Positions 48,585-58,152 of a DNA stretch of 64,000 nt are shown here, piece after piece. Below the pieces are notes generated by a model, which saw only the letters and a list, made by a program, of their open reading frames with translations, had not been told where the DNA came from and searched no databases. Source of the DNA: Macrocybe gigantea (Eukaryota > Basidiomycota > Agaricomycetes > Agaricales > Callistosporiaceae); NCBI GenBank assembly GCA_011319805.1, contig SJRY01000234.1, forward strand, positions 186,001-250,000, in the 5' to 3' direction. The position numbers and the translations under genes are program-made. Positions within the stretch are counted from its first letter, which is position 1. Each line of letters begins with the position of its first letter.

Positions 48585-48971
48585 GAGAACGAGAAAATGT
48601 GGAGTGTTTTGCAATCAGACCTGTACACTATTTAGATTGTTTCTCTCTGGTGGATGTATGTGTGACTTCACCATATTATATCTTCTTGTACGCTTCAAAC
48701 AGGACACGAACTTAGCCGTGACCCCACTCCACTTTGAATTGCCCTACACGTATAAAGACAGAAGTCGAGACCAGTAATACATCATCATCCAAACCCCAAA
48801 TCAACACCGAACACCAAACACCAAGCAGACAACAGGCTATAATAGGGGAAGAATAGATTAAAATATGGGCAACCAATCAGCAGCCTCCCCCTTTCAAACG
48901 CATCCAGCGCCGCAGAAAGGCAATTGAAAGTAGACAATCAAAAAAGTGTGAGTCTGGTTGCCCCAGGATCA
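48585..48971. other. Convergent intergenic region
   Basis: Spacer between the unknown protein (+) and the membrane protein (-). A CA-rich patch (48780-48835) is visible. No coding support. Confidence 0.4.
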
Positions 48972-50774
48972 TCATGAATTGGACGAGGAGCCCCCTGGTG
49001 TTTGGCCGTCGTGAGATTGGTAGAGATTGGGATTTTTGACGTCAGACTGGAAATTGGGCGCAGGACCGCGACGTTCTGAATATTGAGGAGGAAGTTCGAC
49101 GATTCCGTCTTCGTTGGGGCCGGGTATATCATCCTCCGCATCAGTGTGAATTATGAACCGAGACGGTTGGTACGCAACGCTGGTCATCCCCTTTCGAGAG
49201 GTAGCATTGGAATCTCGTGCGGACTGTTGATCAGAACTCGTTAGAGTGAAAGGCGAGATACCCGAAGGGGCAGGTGACTCGTTCGAGTAAGGATTGAACG
49301 GGTCGGAGCCAGTCAGTGAGGGTGGGTACGGCTGATACTCAGAACGTGGTTGATACTGGGATGGCGGGTGGTATTGGGATGGTGACTGGTATTGAGATGG
49401 AAGTTGATATTGCGAAGATGCCTGGTATTGCGACGGCAATTGGTATTGAGAATTTGAATATTGATGGGCAGCCGTTTGCTGCGCAGGAGCGTCAAGATAA
49501 GGACTCGAGGCTGCCAACACTGATTGCGAGGAGGCAGCTAACCCAGGCATTGAAGTGTATTCATCGGCACCAGATGGTGCCTCATACGTCAAGTCAACCC
49601 TACGCGAATGCCGGCGGAAACCAGGTCCGCTGGAATCTCGCTTTCTTCTTAAGAAGAATAAACCTAGAGTAATGGCCATGGCAAGGAATATGAGTGCCCC
49701 AATGACTGTTCCAGCGATTGCGGCTATTGAAACGCCGTTGGAAGACGGAGATGTCGATGAAGAGGATGGGGTGGATGCCTCTGACGTTGCAGTAACACCA
49801 GATGATGAGGTAGGCATGGAAGCAGGGTTGGCGGAGGTAGAAGAAGGCGAAAGATTGTTCAAGCAAGTGGAGTCGTCGGTTATGCCCACCGTTTTGACGT
49901 CTGAGCTTCCACCCATCCTCCCACGAGAATCGATCATAATGAATATGATGGACGTTCCGGCGGCAACGTCGGCATTCCAGATGAAATTGGTGGGCCCGGC
50001 AGGTGGCGTTATCGAAAATGAGGTACCACTTGGTACAATACCCTGGAAGAAAATCCGCGGGATAAGCTATGCCCACAGGCCATTCAAGCAATTATTATAC
50101 CATAAATGTGATAGGTTGAATTGCACCATTGTATCCACTGACAGTATAAGGTCTAGAAGGGATGTTTTAAGCGCCGAATCGCGGCCACATATACTTGTGC
50201 CGACCTGCACTGCTGTAATGCTGTATTCAGCTCGTAAGAAAAGTCGATTCCTACATTTTACGATCAGAATGGCCGATCGCTTATACAGCGCAAAGCGCGA
50301 ACTCCACCTGGATCCTTGAAATTACACGACCCGCCTTGCGACGGACCAACCGTCAATACAGCCGTTGAACCGCCGCTCGCAAAACCAGTTGCATCGGACA
50401 TTGTAAAAAGAATCCTCTGATTCTGGGCGAATGGCAGCTGAATTGAGTATGAACCTTTGCCACCCTGGAAGGCTTCTGCCGGGATAGAAACATTGCGAGG
50501 TGTTCCGAAGACCTAAACCTTTCCGCTTCAAGACAATCGAAATATGAAAAACAGGGATAGTATACAGGCGTCATTAGAAGTTGGAAAGGTGCTATTCCAC
50601 CTGTGAATTTGCTTGTCAGACAGGAGCGGGGAAATACAGAAATGAGTCGCGTTAACCTGTCCAAGAAAGGCTAAGGTTGTCGCATTGCGTTGGAGGACTA
50701 GATGTGAAGCTAAAGGCGGCACGAACAGAAGAGAAACTGAACAAGAGAAGAAAAGAGCAAAGGAACGACAGCAT
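48972..50774 (-). CDS. Secreted-domain single-pass membrane protein, Ser/Thr-rich (sensor-like)
   Basis: Type I membrane protein of unknown function; such proteins are common in Agaricomycetes and resemble wall-stress sensors in layout only. The start at 50774 gives a signal peptide (MLSFLCSFLLLFSFSSVRA), followed by an ectodomain beginning SFTSSPPTQCDNLSLSWTG and APFQLLMTPV. After several exons come a Ser/Thr-rich stalk (about 49760-49900) and a membrane helix (IAAIAGTVIGALIFLAMAIT) with a basic stop-transfer FFLRRKR. The cytosolic tail carries tandem SQYQ-type repeats and ends GGSSSNS (stop 48972). Exon ends in the ectodomain (49940-50640) were not all resolved. Confidence 0.7.
49331..49450 (-). 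repeat. Coding tandem repeat, 18-nt unit (SQYQxP)
   Basis: About seven degenerate 18-nt units encode SQYQLP, SQYQAS, SQYQLP, SQYQSP, SQYHPP, SQYQPR and SEYQPY in the cytosolic tail of the membrane protein. The third codon positions vary little, so recent expansion is likely. Confidence 0.8.
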
Positions 50775-50916
50775 AATGAATGAGGGACTGGGGGTTCCAG
50801 TCGAAGGAGGCGGTGAGGATGCGTTGAAGTGAATGATTATTTCCACGATGTAACGAAGACGACGGACATATCAGATTATATAAGCACTATCGTATGCAAC
50901 AAACATATGGGAATAT

Positions 50917-52778
50917 TCAAATCCTAGCACTCATTGGACCCCAGATCTCCTGGGCAGTTTGGACGAGTAAAGCAAGTTTTCTGACCTCATCCTTGAACAG
51001 TATTTCCAAGATATTCATCAAAGTCAGAATATTGAGCCATACCTCCTCAGTCAGGGGATTCCCTTGCCAAACAGACGCAAATCCACACTGGTTGCTGATA
51101 CACAATCTAGAAAACAATCACTGTCAGTCCCGTCCTTGAAACATGACTATCATTCCCACTGATTTAGCGCAGCCTCTTCCGAACGTTCAGGGTGGCCGCT
51201 CTTCATCGCCTCGACAGCCTCTCGCACACGCGCTTTCAGCTCTTCCTTTGATTCGAGCTATGCGCGAACACAAGTTCAAACAAATCTCGCTAGACCGAAT
51301 AGATCCATGCTCTTCACCTCCGCATTCTTCGTCGTGACAAGGCCAAGAACAGCGATTTTGTTTAGCGGCAGATATTTGAGCGGAGAAAAGTCGCCGGCAC
51401 GCTCAGAATCGTATTCAAGCTGTTAATGTCTTGTAAGCCCGGATATAGATGAAAAAAATTATTCCCACACACGTAGAAGACATCCACATCAAGTTTGCTG
51501 AATAGTTTGGCAGCGATACGGGAATAACCGCCCTCGGCAAAATGCATACCCTGACAGAGGAAGAGGATTAGCGATGTTCGTGAGTCGCATTAGGAAGTTA
51601 GTACCATATAATTTCCTCTGCACATATGGACGCTAACAGTAAGGTCGGGTGGTCGGCCTTGCGTACAAACATTGATGGCGCGTATGTAGGTGTCAAATAA
51701 GGCTTCCTGGTCGACTTTTGCTTCTTCATACCCGCAATCATATCCTCACTGCAGAAGTAGCACAAGGTGGGATCATCGAATTGAATGTGTCCTGACAAAA
51801 ATTGATGAGCAGGAGCAGCAGCTTTGAAGCGGCACGTAAAACTTGCTGCATCCTAGATCATAAAGTTCCTGGATTTCAGCCCGATACGCAACGGCGAGAT
51901 CATCGAAATATTGGTCTGGCCATATTACATTCGACATGCGTAAAAATGTAAGAACGGAGAAGACTTGCCATCGTCCGAATACACCGTGAGGTCGTAAGTT
52001 CCATCTGATCCGTGTCGTTGGTGAAACCAAGAAGGCGAGCACATGGTGATTTTGATATTCCTTACATCCTTACACGAGAATCAGCCCGCTTCCATTCTGG
52101 GCGTAATTCAGAAAGGAAGGATGCAAACCTCCGAAGGAACTATATTCTTTAGGTATTCGAAGTCCTCTACGTAAAAAGGCTTCACTCGTTTGATCTTGCC
52201 CTACGACGTCATTCCGTGAGATAAGGGCTTGACGATCAAGAAGGATAGATGAAGCATACAGTGCAGTAGATGGTCTCCGCTTCCTTAACTCCTGAGGCAT
52301 ACATGAGGCTGATATGGGGAATATATCGCTATACCACGCTTGGTTAGCCTGACAAGAAGCCCCAACTTTCGAGAGCATGCCTTGAATGCCGTGATAGGGC
52401 CTTGTCGCTGGTATCAGTATGAACTCAAGGGTTACTGACGGCCACGGATAACGTACGGTTTGAAATGCTCGTCATGCCCTCGAGTTGATCAAAGACACCT
52501 TCAAAGAACATGTCTCTGTGGTGATGCTCAGCAAAGCATAGGCAGCTGGATACAAAACTACATTACCTTCTCATTTCGCCATCCGTAATGGTGCTTATGC
52601 CGAGTCTCTGCTGCAATTCAACCACGTACCGAACAGCGGCATCCTCCGCGACTCGAAGTTCTTTCATACTGCATTTCCCCTGCTTGTAGAGCTGGCGTTT
52701 CTTGAGCAAAGCAGGAGGCCGCAGAAGCGAACCGACGTGATCAGCGCGGAAGGGCGGATGGAGATGGAGCGACGCCAT
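50917..52778 (-). CDS. MetE-like (cobalamin-independent methionine synthase II family) zinc protein
   Basis: Short relative of the C-terminal half of methionine synthase MetE, like bacterial YxjG/YxjH; methyl donor and acceptor unknown. The start at 52778 gives PPFRADHVGSLLRPPALLKK, then AVRYVVELQQRLGISTITDG ... EMRR. Further exons hold GKIKRVKPFYVEDFEYLKNI, DLAVAYRAEIQELYDLGC, and RHIQFDDPTLCYFCSED, which spans a GC-AG intron at 51792-51846. The zinc-ligand motif is SVHMCRGN, followed by EYDSERAGDFSPL. The end is QCGFASVWQGNPL and a tail to the stop at 50917-50919. His, Cys, Glu and Cys zinc ligands expected for the family are all visible. The full-length MetE N-terminal half is absent, so it is not the main methionine synthase. 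Confidence 0.82.
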
Positions 52779-53172
52779 GGTTTTTGAGATCGGCAAGATA
52801 TTCTGGCGGTCGACCATCGAGACATATTGCTCCTTTATACCTAGCGTACCTGGATTTCAACGTAATTGTGGTTCACGAGGTGTGCGCGCAAAAGATGTCT
52901 GTCAGCATTTCGCAGGTTTGCGGAGGACCACATGACACAAAACGGTGTACGTAATTTATTGTGTCAGTAATATATATCCTGTGGTTAGGGTTGCGGGTCA
53001 TGCCGAAGAAACTGCCTAGTTTTCCCCAAGCCACACTCTCCGTTCCTACAGCCCGCCGAATTGCAAGCGGACAACGGCGACAACGCCCCTCAAGACAGAC
53101 GTACGCTGAGTTTCTGCCATTCGTACACGCAGGTCAGCTTCTGATGGTCCTTCCATGCAGTAATCGGAAAGA
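52779..53172. other. Divergent promoter region, MetE-like protein / eL13
   Basis: 394 bp of non-coding sequence. It contains a telomere-repeat-like TTAGGGTT (52985-52992) and a CACATG (52930s). An ORF begins at 52961, but its codons before 53173 do not fit the conserved eL13 N-terminus. Confidence 0.45.
52985..52992 (+). promoter_or_regulatory. TTAGGGTT telobox upstream of ribosomal protein gene
   Basis: GGTTAGGGTTG lies about 180 bp before the eL13 start. TTAGGG boxes bound by Tbf1-like Myb factors mark ribosomal protein promoters in several fungi. The motif is seen; the role is inferred by analogy. Confidence 0.4.
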
Positions 53173-53957
53173 ATGGGTTTCGCCCACAACAACGGTGTGT
53201 CTGCCTTTGATTACACCTGATCGTCTGCTCATGGACTCATCTCCAGTCCTCCATGCCAATCATTTCCGCAAGGATTGGCAGCGTCGTGTCAGGACTTGGT
53301 TTGATCAGCCAGGTCGTAAACTTAGAAGACGCCAGGCTCGTCAGAAGAAGGCTGCAGCATTAGGCGTCCGCCCGCTAACCCTACTCCGCCCAACTGTCCG
53401 TGGCCAGACTGTGCAATACAACCGGAAAATTCGTGAGGGTCGCGGCTTTACCTTGGCAGAACTCAAAGAAGCTGGAATTGGAAGGAAAGAAGCGCGTGGT
53501 GTTGGCATCGTAGTTGACCACAGACGGAGGAATTTGAGCGAAGAGGGCAAAAAGCTTAACGTTGAGCGGCTGCAGGCATACAAGGCCCGTTTAATCGTAT
53601 TCCCAAGAAAAGCTGGCAAACCCAAGAAGGGCGACTCTTCGGTGCGTTTTTTTGCCGTTCCATGATCTCCGATTTCCGACTGACAGGCGCCACAGCCTGA
53701 GGATCTCAAGTCCGCCACAACTCGTGGTCCCGTTCCTCTTCCAGAGGCCTATCCCGCAGAGCCCCCACGCAAAATTACTGCCGAGGAGCAAGAGTTCCAC
53801 GCCTTCCGTACCCTTCGTATTCTTCGTGCCAACAAAAGGCACGAGGGCGCTCGCAAAGCCCGTGCAGCCAAGGTACGTCTCCAGAATCACCTCTTTATTG
53901 GATTGCATATTAAGGGCCCTCGCAGAGGGAGGAGGAGAGGCGGCCAAGAAGAAGTAA
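53173..53957 (+). CDS. RPL13: 60S ribosomal protein eL13
   Basis: Large-subunit cytosolic ribosomal protein. The ATG at 53173 begins MGFAHNN. After an intron (53196-53252) comes VLHANHFRKDWQRRVRTWFD, then QPGRKLRRRQARQKKAAALG and RPTVRGQTVQYNRKIREGRG ... FTLAELKEAGI, followed by RKEARGVGIVVDHRRRN. Later exons read APQPEDLKSATTRGPVPLPE and EEQEFHAFRTLRILRANKRH ... EGARKARAAK. The last exon ends GEAAKKK with a stop at 53955-53957. The final join does not keep frame as written: one base appears missing around the acceptor (53920-53935). Confidence 0.92.
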
Positions 53958-54148
53958 CTTCTCACACCTACGTGGTGCATCGAGTCTATGCTCTTGTCAT
54001 TTCTTCCTCAAAATATGGGCAACAGATATTTTCATCCATGTCATATGTTTATGTGATGAGCATGCTTCCCTTCCGCTCCTCCGCGACATCGATGTTCTAG
54101 TGGAGTGGTATTGATCGAGCTTGACTATAACCTAAAGGAGAGAGAGAA

Positions 54149-55967
54149 CTACTGTTGTTTACTTCGTTTCTCCAACTTTTTCTCAATCGCTCCTCGAGCC
54201 TCAACGCTGGCCACCTTACCCACCAGACTAACCTGATTAGCGACACTCCTCAACACACCAATGACTTCACTGTTGCCGTCTATAAATCCAAATTCGGCAT
54301 AAACTAAACCTTGTTCCTGCGCAAACTCTTTGACGAGCTTGCTTGCCTTACGCAGATTATGGCGCGGTAAACGAGGGAAAAGATGGTGGGCGACCTGCAG
54401 ATCCAGACCCCCGTGGATGAAGGCAATGGATTCAGGGCAAATGACGTCCGTGGTTGTCCTTAACTGTCGATGAGGGAAAGACTCCAGTGGACCCAGATCA
54501 GCAGTCGACATCGAGAAATGTGACAAAACAATCTACGGGATGGTGAGTAATAAACAGAACAGAGCATAGGAGAGGAGTACCTGGACGTGTAGTGGGCTAG
54601 TTACAATATGGCTGACCAAGAGATAGGCAAGGGCTTTCTTCCACGAGCCGCATCCGTACAGGACGGCGCCAAACCAGCTCCAGAAGAACAAAAGACCTGC
54701 GACCTCTAGCCACCATACCCATCGTCCGCCTCGCGCTCGCTTCGTAGTCAATACCTTGGCGAGCAGGAAAGAGTATGAAAGGAAATAAAGATTGAACCTC
54801 GCGAACGCCATGACAACGTAAAAGAGTTTGTGCTGTATGGGGATCAACCAGCTGGCGAGCTTGTCAAATATCATAGTTCGCTTGTAATAGCTGGACCACA
54901 GCGACGAAAAAAATACGGGAGAAATAGCAAAGAATGGAAGGTGCTCGATGTCAGGGTCACTACGAGATGAGATCAGAACAGACCATGGACAAGCAGTAGG
55001 ATACTTGCTGTATGGGATGATTCGTGACCACTGAAGCAGAAGGTTAGCATAAGGAGTAAGTTGTGATTATAGAGATGCATACGGTGATGGATATTATGGT
55101 TCTATTATTATTTGTGTCATAAGGAGAAATTGATATGCAATGCAAATTACATACCTCCACCCACCATCCAACGCTCAGCCCGCCAACGAAATCCGCAATT
55201 AATATTGCTATCAGTCGGTCAATCGTCCAATTATGGGTCACGCCCATATGTCCAAGATCGTGGACAGTGAATACTAACTGATGCCACATGAGGCCCAGAA
55301 AGACTGCACTGACAATTTGCCAGTTGTGTTTATAGCAATAGGCGGACAGGAAACCCAGCAAAATATACCGGACTACCTCGGGCCCATAGCCAGTGAAGTA
55401 GGGCGTTTTATAAAGCCCAGCGATGGTGATGCGTTGGTGAAGTTGCTTGTAAGCGGTGGAATGTTGGGTTTGAATGCGAAGAGAAAGGGATGAATGACGC
55501 GGCTCCAAAGTGGCGCGATCGGGCGCAACGTAACGGGACAAGTCATCCATGTCATTATGCTTCACGAGGAGGATCTGCGGGGATGGATGAGTGTCAGAGC
55601 CTGTAGCAGGCTTGAAGATGTCTGCTTCTCTAAACCATTCCAAAGACTTGCGCGCAGGATCTAGCCTGCGGACCCAACCCGACATGATAGGAGGCACAAA
55701 CGGCATCCATCCCGCGTCGGAGTGTTCTACGCGTCCAATTGAGTATCGAGATATAAGATTGAGGGTATCATTGAGATGATATGCTTCTATTTCGTCCGTC
55801 GCGTCTCTGCCAATGAAATGGAGAAGTGCGAGGGATCCTCCAGGATGAGCATCTAACCAGGAAGAGGGTATTTTGAGGAGGTGGTCGCGGTACACGATGA
55901 GATAGTCGCCAGCGAGGATGCGGGACGCAACGGCGTCTCTGGACCACCACTTTCTGGGAGTGCCCAT
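54149..55967 (-). CDS. Delta-8-type sphingolipid / front-end fatty acid desaturase with cytochrome b5 domain
   Basis: ER membrane di-iron desaturase with an N-terminal cytochrome b5 domain. It most resembles fungal Delta-8 sphingolipid desaturases acting on ceramide long-chain bases for glucosylceramide. The start at 55967 gives MGTPRKWWSRDAVASRIL. The b5 haem motif HPGG (SWLDAHPGGSLALLHFIG) is present. His box 1 is HDLGH. His box 2, HNIHH, is encoded by a 19-nt microexon (55083-55101). It is followed by VTNHPI and, across a GC-AG intron (54960-55008), HDPDIEHLPFFAIS. His box 3 is QVAHH with the Gln typical of front-end desaturases. The stop is at 54149. All catalytic histidines are present. 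Confidence 0.88.
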
Positions 55968-56304
55968 GACTGTGGTGATGAGCAAAACCGGGAATAAAAA
56001 TAAAATTTACAGCAAAACAAAAATAAATAATTATTTTGTGAATTATGTCAGGAATAAGTTCACAGTGGGAGCCATAAGAACTTCTTATCAACGAACCCAT
56101 CGCACTCTCCAGGACCGCCCGGCATCATCGCCCTCGTCGTCGTCGACGTCCTGTTGCGCCGTAGTAGTCCCTCTCATCGCACTACACCTCCAGCGGGCTC
56201 CCAAATCGATCACATTCGGCCTGCGGAACTCGATCCGTGTTCTTGGCGTGTGAAACATTGCTTTCCAAGCGACAACTCGCCATACTCTTCATCAACTCTC
56301 TTCA
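55968..56304. other. Divergent promoter region, desaturase / PAL1
   Basis: 337 bp. A/T-rich at 55990-56045 (AAATAAA-type repeats), then GC-richer. No gene is supported. Confidence 0.4.
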
Positions 56305-57766
56305 ATGGCTGCAGTTCATCCTCTTCCCTCATCACGCCATCACCATCCCCGTATCACGTCCTCTTCAGATCCCTTTGTCGACCCAGCAGCTAGCACTAAG
56401 CGTCCCCCGCCTCCTCCTCCAAAGACCCAGTCGTCTCCCAAGATGCCTGCCCCTGTGCCCAAGTCCGCCCCCGCGAATCAGCGAGACCATCGCGACATCA
56501 CGGAGGCCGTTCGCGACACTGTGACCGTCCGGGGCAACACTGAACATAGCCCCCGACCCGTTGGTAGAAGTCAGACTACGATGTACGTCCATATGCTCAG
56601 GCGCTTTCCCACCACTGATTCAAATGCCTGTTTTAAGACCGCCTGCTTCTGCGCTCGCCCAGTAGGTAGACGGTCCCAGTCGCAAGACTCCGGCAATGTC
56701 GTGGAAAAGATCAAATCTCCGGGCAAGTCGAGAGCCAAGAAGGGATCTCAGCACGCCGATGTCATCGACCGCCTCGATTTTACGGGTGTGGGACCAAGTA
56801 TGGCTTTCTGGCCTCTCACTTTCAGTTTACTTGTCAATTAATTCGAATTCTTATTACAGTGTTCCACCATGACGGGCCATTTGATGCTTGTGCCCCTTCT
56901 CGCAACAGACAGCGCAACAAAGCTCCGTTGTTCGCTTGGAGCGGCCGCTCGGACGACCTTTCCATTCTGAACGACTTGTCAAGAAATGACTACAAAGGTT
57001 TCTCCAACTCGTACGCTGAACCCCCGAAGAAGAAAGTCGATGCCATTGCCGAAGCATGGGGCATTCATGAACCTGAACCATTCGAAGAATTTTTTGCAGG
57101 AGGTGGCTCAAACAGAGTAGAGGGAGATACCCCTGCCAGCTCCATCTACAACGGCAAGGAATCTAACAATTCTTCCGCCTCGCGCATCGCCTCCAGTAAG
57201 CGACCGAAGGATCCCCGAGAATCACGTGATGCTCAAAGAGACTATCTTGAAGAGGGTCTTCATGGAAGCACCTCTCGCCCTCGTGCAAAGCGATCTCAAG
57301 TGCCCCCCCTCGACCAATTTTCGTCCCCGATCCTGCAGAGGTGGCAAACCCGCCCAATGCGTCTCCTCCGTTGTCATCCCCTGGTATTCCCAAGCGGACC
57401 AAATCTTTGATGCACCGCATTCGGCAGATGCGGGAGGCGCCGAATGTACCAGTTTCGTCCGATTATGATACTCCTCCTTCGCCTCATTCTCCTACCGAGA
57501 ACGCGCAATCTGGAAATCGATCGAACAGGCCGACCCATCGACCTCAGAATTCATTTCTGGGAAGATTTGGAGGCGGTGGTCGTGCCAACCAGACCGAGAA
57601 ATCGGAGCCTTTTGTTTACATCGAAGCCCAGAGCAACAAAGATTTGCCCGCCACTCCCCCTGAACCCATGGACGACGCCGGTTATACCTCTGGGAATGCA
57701 GGTCTTGGTAGAAAGACTAGTCTCATGAAGAAAGTTGGCAAGGTGGTCGGCAGGAGCCGTCAGTGA
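56305..57766 (+). CDS. PAL1: Pal1 family cell morphology protein
   Basis: Membrane-associated protein that sets cylindrical cell shape in fission yeast; budding yeast relatives act in endocytosis. The start at 56305 gives a disordered Pro-rich N-terminus (SSSDPFVDPAASTKRPPPPP). The Pal1 core follows: VVEKIKSPGKSRAKKGSQHA, DVIDRLDFTGVGP, then after an intron FHHDGPFDACAPSRNRQRNK and APLFAW, the family signature. The C-terminus is Ser/Pro-rich, with GIPKRTKSLMHRIRQMREAP, QNSFLGRFGGG and a basic end KKVGKVVGRSRQ (stop 57764-57766). The frame drops by one near 57265 (EEGL to KAISSAPPRPIFVPD). Confidence 0.87.
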
Positions 57767-58152
57767 GAGCAACGATGCCGTTTATATCCCATTTGCCTTC
57801 TTTGGCCTTGTTACCGCTGGCTTGCGTTACGACATGGCATGTCAATGCAAGATGAAGACTGTCGATGGCTTATACCTTCCTCTGCTCCCATATTTATCTG
57901 ACGAATTAGGGCGCCATTGGTTCGATGTCCTTTTCGCTTCGTGCCCATTCATCTCAGTGTTTTTTTCCTCCTTTTTTTTCTCCGGAATTCTGTTCTTTTC
58001 GTTTCGCAATTCGATGATCTAGGATGTGACTTAGTGTAGATCCAGATATACGCCTGTTTCCCCAATGTATCTACAGATTGACTTGTATGTGTTCCAATAC
58101 TGTCTGTATGCTATAAATCGACTTTCCTTCTATTTAGCATGCAGTCTTTGAT
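57767..58152. other. Convergent intergenic region
   Basis: T-rich spacer with T(7) and T(8) runs at 57960-57980, between PAL1 and HIS7 stops. The ORF 57735-58022 is an extension in a wrong frame of PAL1. No gene is supported. Confidence 0.4.

Noticed and set aside
52985..52992. Internal telomere remnant
   Set aside because: There is only one TTAGGG unit, with no array.
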